Below, piece by piece: positions 8,790 to 17,011 of a stretch of DNA of 64,000 nt (position 1 is its first letter; each line of letters starts with the position of its first letter). The notes under the pieces were generated by a model. It saw only the letters and a program-made list of their open reading frames with translations, did no database searches and was not told the DNA's origin. The position numbers and the translations under genes are program-made. Location of the stretch: contig NZ_JAKIJS010000001.1 in assembly GCF_021608225.1 (NCBI RefSeq), forward strand, positions 124,001 through 188,000, written 5' to 3'. This stretch comes from Pseudalkalibacillus berkeleyi (GTDB taxonomy: Bacteria > Bacillota > Bacilli > Bacillales > Fictibacillaceae).

Positions 8790-9987
8790 AGTCGTTATCG
8801 TTGATGCTGTCAGAACACCGATCGGACGTTATAAAGGTGCACTAAAAAACATCCGACCAGATGATCTTGGAAGTATCGTCATCAAAGCATTATTAGACCG
8901 AAATCCTGATCTTCCGAAAGAGCAAATTGAAGAAGTTATTTTTGGTAATGCAAACGGAGCTGGAGAAGAAAACCGAAACGTCGCACGAATGTCAGCTCTA
9001 CTCGCTGACCTTCCTGTAGAAGTTGGTGGTACGACAATTAACCGTCTATGCGGATCAGGTTTAGATGCAGTATCATACGCAGCTCGTGCTGTCATGGCTG
9101 ATGAAGGGGATATTTTTATCGCAGGTGGAACGGAAAGCATGACCCGCGCACCATTCGTGATGGCGAAACCTGATAAAGAATTTCCGCGAGGCAATATGGA
9201 GATGTTTGATACGACGATCGGTTGGCGCTTTGTGAACCCAGCTTTAAAAGAGAAATTCGGAACAGACAGTATGCCTGAGACGGCTGAAAATGTTGCAAAA
9301 GATTACGGGATTTCACGTGAGGATCAAGATCAGTTTGCCTACGATAGTCAGATGAAAGCAAAACGCGCTATGGAAGAAGGGCGTCTAAAGGACGAAATCG
9401 TACCCGTCACATACAAGGACCGGAAAGGTAATGAGATCGTTGTAGATACAGACGAGCATCCCCGTCCGACGAGCTCTTTAGAGAAGCTTTCTTCATTAAA
9501 GCCGCTCTTTAAAGATGGTACGATAACTGCAGGTAATGCATCTGGAATTAATGACGGTGCTTCGGCACTCCTGATTATGAGCAAAGAAAAAGCGGATGAA
9601 TTAGGGTTAAAACCGATGGCAAAATACGTAACTTCAGCTACTGCTGGTTTAGAGCCAAGAGTTATGGGACTTGGTCCAATCCATGCATCCCGAAAAGCAT
9701 TAAAACGTGCAGGTCTTTCTTCAAGTGATCTGGGACTCGTTGAACTAAACGAAGCTTTTGCTTCTCAATCCCTCGAGTGCATCCGTCAGCTTGAACTTGA
9801 TCCATCTCGTGTCAACATGAATGGTGGAGCGATTGCTTATGGTCATCCACTTGGCGCAAGTGGCGCACGGATTTTAACGACACTATTACATGAAATGCGC
9901 AAGCAAAAAACACAATACGGACTTGCAACGATGTGTATCGGAGTCGGACAAGGAATTGCTGCAATCGTCGAAGGCTACAACGATTAA
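8782..9987 (+). CDS. Acetyl-CoA acyltransferase (thiolase, probably 3-oxoadipyl-CoA)
   Basis: Thiolytic cleavage of a 3-oxoacyl-CoA to acetyl-CoA and a shortened acyl-CoA; in this cluster 3-oxoadipyl-CoA to succinyl-CoA is the expected reaction. It has 401 residues. The nucleophilic cysteine is in NRLCGSGLDAV near residue 90, the histidine in GGAIAYGHPLGASGAR and the second cysteine in MCIGVGQG near the C terminus. ATG 8782 is supported by AAGGAGGAAG and overlaps the previous gene by 8 bp; a longer in-frame reading from 8725 lies inside that gene and is unlikely. This is the paaJ/pcaF position. Confidence 0.92.
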   Translation: MREVVIVDAVRTPIGRYKGALKNIRPDDLGSIVIKALLDRNPDLPKEQIEEVIFGNANGAGEENRNVARMSALLADLPVEVGGTTINRLCGSGLDAVSYAARAVMADEGDIFIAGGTESMTRAPFVMAKPDKEFPRGNMEMFDTTIGWRFVNPALKEKFGTDSMPETAENVAKDYGISREDQDQFAYDSQMKAKRAMEEGRLKDEIVPVTYKDRKGNEIVVDTDEHPRPTSSLEKLSSLKPLFKDGTITAGNASGINDGASALLIMSKEKADELGLKPMAKYVTSATAGLEPRVMGLGPIHASRKALKRAGLSSSDLGLVELNEAFASQSLECIRQLELDPSRVNMNGGAIAYGHPLGASGARILTTLLHEMRKQKTQYGLATMCIGVGQGIAAIVEGYND

Positions 9988-10007
9988 TCAACCTAGGAGG
10001 AATAGCT

Positions 10008-10784
10008 ATGTCATCCATTTTATATGAAGTGAAAAATTACATCGCATACGTTACATTAAACCGTCCAGAAGTTTTGAATTGCTTTAACTTTGATACGTTG
10101 AAGCATTTAGGTGAGGTAGTTGAAGAAATTCATCATAACCCAGAAGCACGTGTTGTAATTTTTACAGGTGCAGGTGAAAAAGCGTTTAGTGCTGGCGCAG
10201 ACTTGAAAGAACGAAAAACGCTGACTGAAAATGAAGTACGCCGTAATGTGACTAAAATCAGAGACGTATTTACAGCTGTTGATAAATTACCTCAACCTAC
10301 GATTGCCGTTATGAACGGGTATGCGTTCGGTGGCGGATTTGAGCTTGCACTTGCTTGTGATTTCCGCATTGCAGTTGAAGATACAAAAATGGGATTAACT
10401 GAACTTGGTTGGGCGATCATTCCTGGTGCTGGTGGAACGCAACGACTACCACGTCTAATCGGACAAGCAAAAGCGATGGAGCTCATTATGACAGCGAAAA
10501 AAGTTTCTTCTGAAGAAGCGCTTCGATACGGAATCGTTAACGAAGTCGTATCTTCTGACAAATTGATTGAAACAGCAGAGCAATGGGCAGAAAGAATGTT
10601 AAGTAATGGTCCAATTGCTTTGAAGCAAGCTAAGTATGCGATTAAACAAGGAATGAATGTCGATTTAGAGACAGGATTGAACTTAGAAGCGAAGGCATAC
10701 GAGGTGACAATCCCAACGAAAGATAGAGTTGAAGCACTTGTTGCGTTTGGTGAAAAGCGTCCACCAGAATTTAAAGGAGAATAA
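10008..10784 (+). CDS. Enoyl-CoA hydratase (second paralogue of the cluster)
   Basis: Crotonase-family protein of 258 residues with FSAGADLKERK near residue 62, NGYAFGGGFELALACDFR near residue 100 and ELGWAIIPGAGGTQRLPR near residue 128. This last motif retains the glutamates expected of a true hydratase. ATG 10008 follows CCTAGGAGGAA with ideal spacing. It lies 20 bp after the thiolase in what looks like one transcription unit with the dehydrogenase. It is a good candidate for the 2,3-dehydroadipyl-CoA hydratase step, in which case the 4339 gene may act elsewhere in the pathway. Confidence 0.9.
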   Translation: MSSILYEVKNYIAYVTLNRPEVLNCFNFDTLKHLGEVVEEIHHNPEARVVIFTGAGEKAFSAGADLKERKTLTENEVRRNVTKIRDVFTAVDKLPQPTIAVMNGYAFGGGFELALACDFRIAVEDTKMGLTELGWAIIPGAGGTQRLPRLIGQAKAMELIMTAKKVSSEEALRYGIVNEVVSSDKLIETAEQWAERMLSNGPIALKQAKYAIKQGMNVDLETGLNLEAKAYEVTIPTKDRVEALVAFGEKRPPEFKGE

Positions 10785-10839
10785 GGGGTCAAGTTGGTCA
10801 TCCTTTTCGCCGTTAAACAGTTAAAGATTGAGAGGGTCC

Positions 10840-10856
10840 ATGATATTTAGTATCAT
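10840..10856. promoter_or_regulatory. Palindrome upstream of paaX
   Basis: ATGATATTTAGTATCAT is a 6-5-6 inverted repeat 42 bp before the paaX start. It could be an autoregulatory operator or part of the promoter. It is not the same sequence as the paaA palindrome. Confidence 0.4.
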
Positions 10857-10898
10857 ATAGAGATAATTTGAGATTGAATCGGAAAAGGGATGAGCAAG

Positions 10899-11795
10899 AT
10901 GCAAAACAGTTTGAACACGCGATCAATGATTTTTACATTATACGGTGATTATATTCGTCACTATGGCAATGACATTTGGATTGGAAGCTTGATTAGATTG
11001 CTCAAAGAGTTCGGTCATAATGAACAATCTGTTCGAGCGGCAATTTCGAGAATGAACAAACAAGGTTGGGTCATTGCTGAGCGTAAAGGAAACAAGAGCT
11101 ATTACCGGTTAACTGAACAAGGGGTTTTAAGGATTGAAGAAGCCGCAAAGAGAATCTTTAAACTCCAACCGGAAACTTGGGACGGCGAATGGAGAATGTT
11201 CACATATACGATCCCTGAAGAACAACGCCATATTCGCGATGAGCTAAGGAAAGAACTTGTTTGGAGCGGATTCGGGTTACTATCTAACAGCTTTTGGATT
11301 TCACCGAATAAACAGGAAAAACAAATTAGAAAAATGATTGAAAAATATGAGATAGAAGATTATGTACATTTCTTCGTTTCCGAGTATAAAGGGCCACACA
11401 AAAGCGAAAAGCTCGTTGAGGAATGCTGGGATTTGAATGAAATCAATGAGCGTTATGAAGATTTTATTAAAACGTATAGTCAAAAGTATGTCATGGATAA
11501 GAACAAGATTGAAAAAGGCGAAATGACCGATGGAGAGTGTTTCGTAGAACGAACGAAGCTTGTTCATGAATATAGAAAGTTCTTGTTCGTTGATCCAGGA
11601 TTACCAGAACAACTCTTACCGAAAAAGTGGTTAGGAGACTATGCCGCAAGCCTATTCAGTGATTACTATAAGGCACTCGCTCAACCAGCAAGTCGATTCT
11701 TTGAGGATGTATTCAGCGAAGGTAACGAAGTGAAGAACAAAGATAAGAAATACGATGCATTGAATCATCCATTGATCATTGAGAGTAATAAGTAA
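10899..11795 (+). CDS. paaX: PaaX family transcriptional repressor
   Basis: Phenylacetyl-CoA-responsive repressor of paa genes in characterised bacteria. The N-terminal winged helix (SMIFTLYGDYIRHYG, then SVRAAISRMNKQGWVIAERKGNKSYYRLTEQG) is followed by the PaaX middle domain WDGEWRMFTYTIPEEQR near residue 100 and FGLLSNSFWISPN. It has 298 residues. I prefer ATG 10899 because AAAGGGA lies 8 bp before it, whereas at ATG 10890 the same purine run abuts the start. It stands last in the paa gene block on the same strand and is closed by its own terminator. Confidence 0.94.
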   Translation: MQNSLNTRSMIFTLYGDYIRHYGNDIWIGSLIRLLKEFGHNEQSVRAAISRMNKQGWVIAERKGNKSYYRLTEQGVLRIEEAAKRIFKLQPETWDGEWRMFTYTIPEEQRHIRDELRKELVWSGFGLLSNSFWISPNKQEKQIRKMIEKYEIEDYVHFFVSEYKGPHKSEKLVEECWDLNEINERYEDFIKTYSQKYVMDKNKIEKGEMTDGECFVERTKLVHEYRKFLFVDPGLPEQLLPKKWLGDYAASLFSDYYKALAQPASRFFEDVFSEGNEVKNKDKKYDALNHPLIIESNK

Positions 11796-11800
11796 ATCAG

Positions 11801-11831
11801 AAAAAAGGGGCTGAATAACAGCCCCTTTTCT
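11801..11831 (+). terminator. Intrinsic terminator of paaX
   Basis: GGGGCTG (11807-11813) pairs with CAGCCCC (11819-11825) around a 5-nt loop, flanked by an A-run and followed by TTTTCTTT. Confidence 0.85.
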
Positions 11832-11851
11832 TTGAAACGATTTGGTTGAGT

Positions 11852-12170
11852 CAAGTTTTCTTTATACTTGATTGGATAACTTTTCATCGAGAAGAGATGT
11901 CGACGTGGTTGAAAAGTGCAGGATACAAGTATAAGTGCACAAGCTGGTTGCTCCGTGAGAATTAGCATCGCACGAAGAAAAAGTTTGCTTTTTCGAGGAA
12001 CTAGGGTTCAACCTGCGCTTAGCGCTTGGCTGAAGCTAAGTTTGCTTTACACTTGATCTATATCACTTTTCAGCTAGTTGTAAATCGACGTTGGTGAAAA
12101 GTGTAGGAAACAAGTATAAGTGCAACTAGGGTTCAATCAGCGCTTGCGCTTGATTTCACCAAGTTTGCTT
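11852..12170. repeat. Degenerate direct repeats forming two large stem-loops
   Basis: Fills the paaX-paaY gap. Two copies of a ~95-bp unit each fold as a double stem. Copy 1 pairs TTATACTTG (11862) with CAAGTATAA (11926) and inside that ACTTTTCA (11879) with TGAAAAGT (11910). Copy 2 pairs CACTTTTCA (12064) with TGAAAAGTG (12095), with an outer TTACACTTG/CAAGTATAA pair holding one mismatch. AAGTTTGCTT recurs at 11981, 12038 and 12161, and AACTAGGGTTCAA at 11999 and 12124. The last part runs into the 3' end of the paaY-like gene. No coding sequence was seen otherwise. Confidence 0.7.
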
Positions 12171-12666
12171 TAAATTCTTTTCCTTTTTGTTCGTACGTAT
12201 CGATTGTTAATTGGATGAGTTCTAAGTCTTCATCTGTTAATTCTCTAATTACTTTTCCAGGTGAGCCCATAACCATCGTTCGTGGCGGAATTTTTTTACC
12301 TGGAGGAATAAGCGTGTTTGCGCCAATAAAGGCAGACTCACCAATTTCAGCTCCGTCAAGTACTGTTGCCCCCATACCAATTAATGCACCTTTTCGAATT
12401 GTGCATCCATGAAGGATGACGTTATGCCCGATGGATACCTCATCTTCTAGTATGAGGGGATACTCTTCGTATAAGTGACACGTAGAATTATCTTGGATGT
12501 TACAGCGCTCACCGATGATGATCGGTGCTTCGTCCCCACGGACAACTGTGTTAAACCAGACACTGGAATTTTTGCCGATTGTGACGTCACCGATAATATG
12601 TACGCCTGGAGCGATAAAGACGGAATCATCGACCTTCGGAATTTTACCGTTATACGGATAAAGCAT
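12133..12666 (-). CDS. Gamma-carbonic anhydrase-like hexapeptide protein (PaaY-like)
   Basis: A 177-residue left-handed beta-helix protein with repeated hexapeptides (VFIAPGVHIIGDVTIG, SVWFNTVVRGD, ALIGMGATVLDGAEIG). The metal-ligand histidines of gamma-carbonic anhydrases are visible in STCHLYEE and SIGHNVILHGC. PaaY members act as thioesterases that rescue dead-end CoA thioesters in phenylacetate degradation, which fits its place convergent to paaX. Generic gamma-CA function is the alternative. The last 12 residues (KANLVKSSASAD) are encoded by repeat sequence shared with the downstream intergenic region. A CcpA-like site overlaps the leader. Confidence 0.85.
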   Translation of the reverse strand: MLYPYNGKIPKVDDSVFIAPGVHIIGDVTIGKNSSVWFNTVVRGDEAPIIIGERCNIQDNSTCHLYEEYPLILEDEVSIGHNVILHGCTIRKGALIGMGATVLDGAEIGESAFIGANTLIPPGKKIPPRTMVMGSPGKVIRELTDEDLELIQLTIDTYEQKGKEFKANLVKSSASAD

Positions 12667-12678
12667 AGAATACCTCCT

Positions 12679-12692
12679 TGAAAACGTTTACT
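12679..12692. promoter_or_regulatory. Putative CcpA (cre) site
   Basis: TGAAAACGTTTACT matches the cre consensus TGWNANCGNTNWCA except for the last base. It sits just upstream of, and touching, the ribosome binding site of the paaY-like gene, where a bound repressor could block transcription. Confidence 0.45.
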
Positions 12693-12779
12693 AAAGTATA
12701 ACATATGACGGAATCGCAACACTTCTCAAGATAATTGAACATCTTGAAACAAAGGTTCAGGTAGAAAGGAGTATGTATC

Positions 12780-13727
12780 ATGAATCAAGTCACAAAAGCA
12801 TTAAACATTAAATATCCAATTATTCAGGGGGGAATGGGGAATGTATCCAACGCCCCCCTAACAGCAGCTATATCTGAAGCAGGAGGATTAGGTACACTTG
12901 GTATCGGTACAATGCTGCCTGATGAAATCGAGACATTGATTAAAGACACGAAAGCGCTGACGGATCAGCCTTTCGCGATCAACATCCCACTCAGTGTTTC
13001 ACCTGCAGTTAAGGAAACGGCAATGCTCATTTTTGAACATAAAATTCCTGTCGTTGTTTTATCTGCGGGCAACCCAGCGCCTTTTATCCCAAAATTCAAA
13101 GAAAAAGGTGTCACCGTTATTTGTGTAGTAGCTTCAGTCAAGCATGCTATGAAAGCTGAACAAGCGGGAGCCGACCTTATCGTTACGGAAGGGTATGAAG
13201 CAGCAGGGATTAATGCAACTGAAGAATCGACAACGATGACTTTAGTGCCTCAAGTCGTTCGTGCCGTCAATATTCCTGTTATCGCTGCAGGTGGCATAGG
13301 TGATGGAAAAGGACTAGCTGCAGTGATGGCCCTCGGTGCATCAGGCGTCCAAATGGGGACAAGATTTATTGCTACTCAAGAGGGTGCATTCCATGAAAAT
13401 TACAAGTATAAGCTGATCGAAGCTACGGATACAGACACGATGATTGTCGGTCGTACATACGGAAAAATCCGTAGATTACTCAAAACTCCATATGCACAGG
13501 AGCTATTAAAGGATGAAGTGGAAGGTGCTGACCTACAAACCTTTGCAAATAAAACGACAGAGGACTATCACAGAATAGGTGCAGTAGAGGGAGACTTTGA
13601 GCGAGGCTTTATTAACTCTGGTCAAATTGCTGGATTAATTAAGGATATCCCTACTGTAGAAGAACTGCTCAATAGAATGATGAAGGAGGCGAAACAGTCG
13701 CTTACTTTGATAGAACGAAATTTGTAA
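12780..13727 (+). CDS. Nitronate monooxygenase/enoyl-reductase II-like flavoprotein
   Basis: FMN-binding TIM-barrel protein of 315 residues in the 2-nitropropane dioxygenase family. The N terminus KYPIIQGGMGNVSNAPL, the phosphate-binding IPVIAAGGIGDGKGLAAVMALGASGVQMGTRF near residue 165-195 and the overall length fit. The region that normally reads E-A-G-G-H, with the catalytic histidine of nitronate monooxygenases, reads EGYEAAGIN here, so the histidine is absent. Substrate is therefore open; related enzymes include nitronate oxygenases, FabK and uncharacterised oxidoreductases. ATG 12780 has an AAAGGAG site. No clear partner gene. Confidence 0.82.
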   Translation: MNQVTKALNIKYPIIQGGMGNVSNAPLTAAISEAGGLGTLGIGTMLPDEIETLIKDTKALTDQPFAINIPLSVSPAVKETAMLIFEHKIPVVVLSAGNPAPFIPKFKEKGVTVICVVASVKHAMKAEQAGADLIVTEGYEAAGINATEESTTMTLVPQVVRAVNIPVIAAGGIGDGKGLAAVMALGASGVQMGTRFIATQEGAFHENYKYKLIEATDTDTMIVGRTYGKIRRLLKTPYAQELLKDEVEGADLQTFANKTTEDYHRIGAVEGDFERGFINSGQIAGLIKDIPTVEELLNRMMKEAKQSLTLIERNL

Positions 13728-13849
13728 AAAGAATTTCACTTTAGTGCTTAAAAGCTTTGGTGCGAAAAAATTTCCTCTTGTTTCTTAGAAGCTTTTTTGT
13801 TACAACTAATTATTAATACAGTCATTCATAGAGAAAAGTGGAGGTACTT

Positions 13850-15187
13850 ATGGCACAACAGGAACAATGGACGTCAAAACTTACATTCATACTGGCAGCG
13901 GCCGGTTCTGCAATCGGACTCGGCGCAATCTGGAAATTCCCTTATGTAGCTGGTACTAGCGGTGGAGGAGCTTTCTTTCTCGTATTCTTACTTTTTACAT
14001 TACTTGTCGGATTTCCATTGTTACTTGCTGAATTCGTTATTGGTAGAAGCACACAGAAAGAGGCGATCTCAGCATATCGTTCAATTGCACCAGGGTGGTC
14101 TTTCATTGGCCGAATCGGTGTGTTCACAGCATTCATTCTATTATCCTTTTATAGTGTAATCGGTGGTTGGATTTTACTATACTTCGGTGCGAGTATAACC
14201 GGATACGTTTCAAGCGTGGATAATTACGAACAACTCTTTGGCACGATCATTTCAAATCCTTGGACTGCGGTTGGTTCTCAACTTGCATTTATTCTTCTAA
14301 CCATTTTTGTTGTATCAAAAGGGGTAAAGGCTGGAATTGAAAAAGCAAGTAAGTGGATGATGCCAGCATTATTCGTCCTATTCATCGTGTTAATTGCACG
14401 TTCTTTAACGCTAGACGGTGCGATGGAAGGGGTACGTTTCTTCTTACAACCAGACTTTTCGAAGTTAACGTCTGAAGGCGTCTTGTTCGCACTAGGGCAA
14501 TCTTTCTTCTCTCTAAGTCTAGGTGTATCTGTAATGGTAACGTACAGTTCTTATCTTTCAAAAACAGAGAGTCTAACGAGATCAGCAGCATCGATTGTTT
14601 TCATGAACATTTTTATTACAGTACTTGCAGGATTAGCCATCTTCCCAGCTGTGTTTTCGCTAGGATTTGAACCAACAGAAGGACCAGGCTTACTATTCAT
14701 TGTACTGCCTTCGGTCTTTGCTGAAATGCCTGGCGGAATGATTTTCTTTGTTGTGTTCTTGGCATTATTCTTGTTTGCGACCTTAACTTCAGCATTTTCG
14801 TTGCTTGAGATTATTGTTGCGTCTGTATCTAAAAATTCTGGTGAACGTAGATCTAAAGCAGCTTGGATTGTCGGCTTAACCATCTTTGTTGTCGGTATAC
14901 CTTCTGCATTGTCTAATGGTCTACTAGCTGATGTTACTTTATTCGATAAAACGATCTTTGATTTACTGGACTACTTAGTCAGTAACATCATGCTTCCGAT
15001 TGGTGCACTATTAATTTCAATCTTTGTACCTTTGAAAATGAAGCGTGAAGTACTGATTGCAGAATTGACGGATGGTAGTAGTCGTGGCAAGAAGTTTTTA
15101 GCATTATGGCTACTCATCTTGAAATATTTCGTCCCAGTATTAATTCTCATCGTATTCTTGGATGCACTTGGTGTATTCGGAGGATAG
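13850..15187 (+). CDS. Sodium-dependent transporter, NSS (SNF) family
   Basis: Polytopic sodium:neurotransmitter/amino-acid symporter of 445 residues, about 11-12 hydrophobic helices. TM1 has the signature [19 protein letters not shown], with the unwound Gly-rich sodium site, and the family [10 protein letters not shown] follows. TM6 region [22 protein letters not shown] is also characteristic. ATG 13850 follows GTGGAGG; GTG 13838 is in frame but lies inside that site. The substrate cannot be read from sequence, though bacterial members carry amino acids. It is a single gene ended by its own terminator. Confidence 0.92.
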   Translation: MAQQEQWTSKLTFILAAAGSAIGLGAIWKFPYVAGTSGGGAFFLVFLLFTLLVGFPLLLAEFVIGRSTQKEAISAYRSIAPGWSFIGRIGVFTAFILLSFYSVIGGWILLYFGASITGYVSSVDNYEQLFGTIISNPWTAVGSQLAFILLTIFVVSKGVKAGIEKASKWMMPALFVLFIVLIARSLTLDGAMEGVRFFLQPDFSKLTSEGVLFALGQSFFSLSLGVSVMVTYSSYLSKTESLTRSAASIVFMNIFITVLAGLAIFPAVFSLGFEPTEGPGLLFIVLPSVFAEMPGGMIFFVVFLALFLFATLTSAFSLLEIIVASVSKNSGERRSKAAWIVGLTIFVVGIPSALSNGLLADVTLFDKTIFDLLDYLVSNIMLPIGALLISIFVPLKMKREVLIAELTDGSSRGKKFLALWLLILKYFVPVLILIVFLDALGVFGG

Positions 15188-15200
15188 ATTGAAGTGGAAA

Positions 15201-15230
15201 AGAGCAGCTCATTCGGCTGCTCTATTTTTT
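15201..15230 (+). terminator. Intrinsic terminator of NSS transporter
   Basis: AGAGCAGC (15201-15208) pairs perfectly with GCTGCTCT (15216-15223), followed by ATTTTTT. Confidence 0.9.
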
Positions 15231-15248
15231 CGTAGTAAAATAGATTTG

Positions 15249-15374
15249 AATTCCTCAAGTCCAATCAAAAGTTCCACAAGTGAAGGCAGAAGTTCCACAA
15301 GCAGAAGCGAAAGTTCCACAAGTGAAGGCAGAAGTTCCACAAGTAGAAGCGAATCTTCCACAAGCGGAAACGAA
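15249..15374. repeat. 21-bp tandem array, core AGTTCCACAAG
   Basis: Five clear units start at 15270, 15291, 15312, 15333 and 15354, and a degenerate unit starts at 15249, all with a 21-bp period. The tails alternate between a GTGAAGGCAG type and a GYAGAAGCGA type, giving a 42-bp higher-order unit. It sits between a terminator and the next promoter. Long reading frames through it on both strands come from the period being a multiple of three. Confidence 0.85.
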
Positions 15375-15534
15375 ACTCCTATGAATGAAGTTATATCTTG
15401 CGTGTTTAGCGACCAGAAAACAAATAAATGCGCTACACCTTCAATTAATTGCTTCAATTCGAATGTTTAAGTGGGTTTGTAGTACAATAATGGGGTACAT
15501 CTAGAATATGCATGATCGGAAAGGGGAACAAATT

Positions 15535-16254
15535 ATGCTTAATGAAAAAGTAGCAGTCGTTACCGGTGCATCAAGAGGTGCGGGGAAAGCTATCGCAACT
15601 CGTCTGATGGCAGAGGGCGTCAAACTTGCGATAATCGGATCATCCGAGCAAATTCACGAGACATCTAAAGAGTTAAACGAAAATGGTGGAGAAGTACTCA
15701 GTCTTCAAGCAGATGTTTCTGATGAACATCAAGTGAAAGAAGCATTTAAGAAAACTTTAGATCATTATGGGAAGATTGATATACTCGTCAATAACGCTGG
15801 AGTTGGGTTCTTTAAGACAGTTGAAGAAACGACTACAGAAGAATGGGACAAAGTATTCTCTGTCAATACGAAAGGTGTCTTTCTTACAACAAGAGAAGTA
15901 CTTCCGTCTATGAAAGAGAACAAATCAGGAACGATCATAACGATTTCTTCTGATGTAGGAAGAAGAGCAATACCAAATGGATCAGCTTACACAGCTACGA
16001 AATATGCTGTACAAGGCTTCATCGGGTCTGTTGCTCAAGAAGTGCAGGAATACGGCATTCGAATGGGAACAGTAAACCCAGGAGCAATTGATACGTATTT
16101 TGCAGATTCTAACCAAGGTGAAACACATAAGGAAGATTGGTTGAAGGTCGATGACATTGCAGAAGCGGTTTGTTATATGGCTTCAGCAGCTAAGCATATG
16201 GTTGTTGACGAAATTATGTTACACCCACTTTCACAAGAATATCCACGATCATAA
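15535..16254 (+). CDS. Short-chain dehydrogenase/reductase (SDR)
   Basis: NAD(P)-dependent oxidoreductase of 239 residues with the classical SDR motifs: TGASRGAGKAIA cofactor loop at residues 11-22, NNAG near residue 85, catalytic serine in TIISS and Y-x-x-x-K in SAYTATKYA near residue 150. It resembles 3-oxoacyl-ACP reductases and related enzymes; the substrate is not identifiable. ATG 15535 is supported by AAAGGGG, whereas ATG 15508 has no such site. Single gene with its own terminator. Confidence 0.9.
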   Translation: MLNEKVAVVTGASRGAGKAIATRLMAEGVKLAIIGSSEQIHETSKELNENGGEVLSLQADVSDEHQVKEAFKKTLDHYGKIDILVNNAGVGFFKTVEETTTEEWDKVFSVNTKGVFLTTREVLPSMKENKSGTIITISSDVGRRAIPNGSAYTATKYAVQGFIGSVAQEVQEYGIRMGTVNPGAIDTYFADSNQGETHKEDWLKVDDIAEAVCYMASAAKHMVVDEIMLHPLSQEYPRS

Positions 16255-16276
16255 CAAAATTCATATTCCAACATGA

Positions 16277-16312
16277 AATGACTCGACGCATATATTCGAG
16301 TCATTTTTTTAT
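16277..16312 (+). terminator. Intrinsic terminator of SDR gene
   Basis: AATGACTCGA pairs with TCGAGTCATT across an 8-9-nt loop, followed by a T-run. Confidence 0.85.
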
Positions 16313-16367
16313 GGAAAAAACCCTTAAGGAGTAAGAGTTTAACCTCTAAACATGAATCGACACTACA

Positions 16368-16412
16368 TTGCTTTTTATTTAACAAAATGATATTATATCG
16401 TTAAATAAACGT
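16368..16412 (+). promoter_or_regulatory. Thioesterase promoter with paaA-type operator
   Basis: TTGCTT (16368-16373), a 17-bp spacer and TATTAT (16391-16396) form a promoter. CGTTAAATAAACGT (16399-16412) follows 3 bp after the -10 box. The same 14 bases occupy the same position at the paaA promoter (1285-1298), which suggests one regulator for both. Confidence 0.65.
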
Positions 16413-16475
16413 CATATGTAATATGGATAATATCTATTATAAATCGTACATATCGAAGTATAGGAGGCGGGAAGA

Positions 16476-16871
16476 ATGAAGCCAGGTATGGAAGTTGGAC
16501 AACAAGCTACAATTCAGGTAAAAGTAACGCCTGATATGTTTGCACAATTCGAAGGAAATATCGTCCATCCAGCATATTCGACAGTATCGATGGTTTATCA
16601 TATGGAATGGGCTGCTCGTCAGATTATCTTACCTTTCTTAGAAGAACATGAAGAAGGAATCGGTGGCGGAGTCTCAGCAAAGCACCTCAACCCTACACCA
16701 GCTGATAGCGAGATTTCGGTCATTGCGACCTTAAGAGAAGTCAAAGGGAAAGCAGTCATTTGTGACCTTGAAGTTCGAAACGAAAAGGAAAAGGTTGGCG
16801 AAGGTGAAGTCACACAATATATTTTACCTAAACAAATGATCCAAGAGAAAATTGAATCAATGAAAGTATAG
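16476..16871 (+). CDS. Hotdog-fold thioesterase (FlK-like)
   Basis: A 131-residue single hotdog domain. HPAYSTVSMVYHMEWAARQIILPFLEEHEEGIGGGVSAKHLNPTPADSEI reads like the fluoroacetyl-CoA thioesterase (FlK)-type family, with the catalytic threonine/glutamate/histidine region in this stretch. Probably hydrolyses a short or aryl acyl-CoA in the cytosol. The paaA-type operator in its promoter suggests it serves the phenylacetate pathway, perhaps releasing CoA from stalled intermediates as PaaI does. ATG 16476 follows AGGAGGCGGG. Single gene; no strong terminator beyond a short T-run at 16874. Confidence 0.85.
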   Translation: MKPGMEVGQQATIQVKVTPDMFAQFEGNIVHPAYSTVSMVYHMEWAARQIILPFLEEHEEGIGGGVSAKHLNPTPADSEISVIATLREVKGKAVICDLEVRNEKEKVGEGEVTQYILPKQMIQEKIESMKV

Positions 16872-16892
16872 TGTTTTTTTTTAGAAGGTGTA

Positions 16893-16906
16893 TGAAAGCG
16901 TTTACC
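16893..16906. promoter_or_regulatory. Putative CcpA (cre) site upstream of bcd-bkd operon
   Basis: TGAAAGCGTTTACC matches the cre consensus except for the last base, 105 bp before the leucine dehydrogenase start. Carbon catabolite control of branched-chain amino acid breakdown would be reasonable, but only the motif supports it. Confidence 0.45.
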
Positions 16907-17011
16907 TATTATTTATCGAGTCAGCTTTTGCGATCTTAATAGGCTTTGTGGTTTGGTTTGCGCTAATTTGTTTGAATGTTTGAAAGATTACTAGTATTGG
17001 GGGATGACATC

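Noticed and set aside
10292-10801. 169-codon minus-strand frame
   Set aside because: Antisense shadow of the enoyl-CoA hydratase, with no start signal and no recognisable protein.
15162-15470. 102-codon serine-rich frame and its minus-strand partner
   Set aside because: Both are produced by the 21-bp array, and lack ribosome sites.
16907-17011. Sigma-54 type promoter before bcd
   Set aside because: A GG...GC pair (TGGTTTGGTTTGC) is present, but the spacing is about 2 bp too short for a -24/-12 element.
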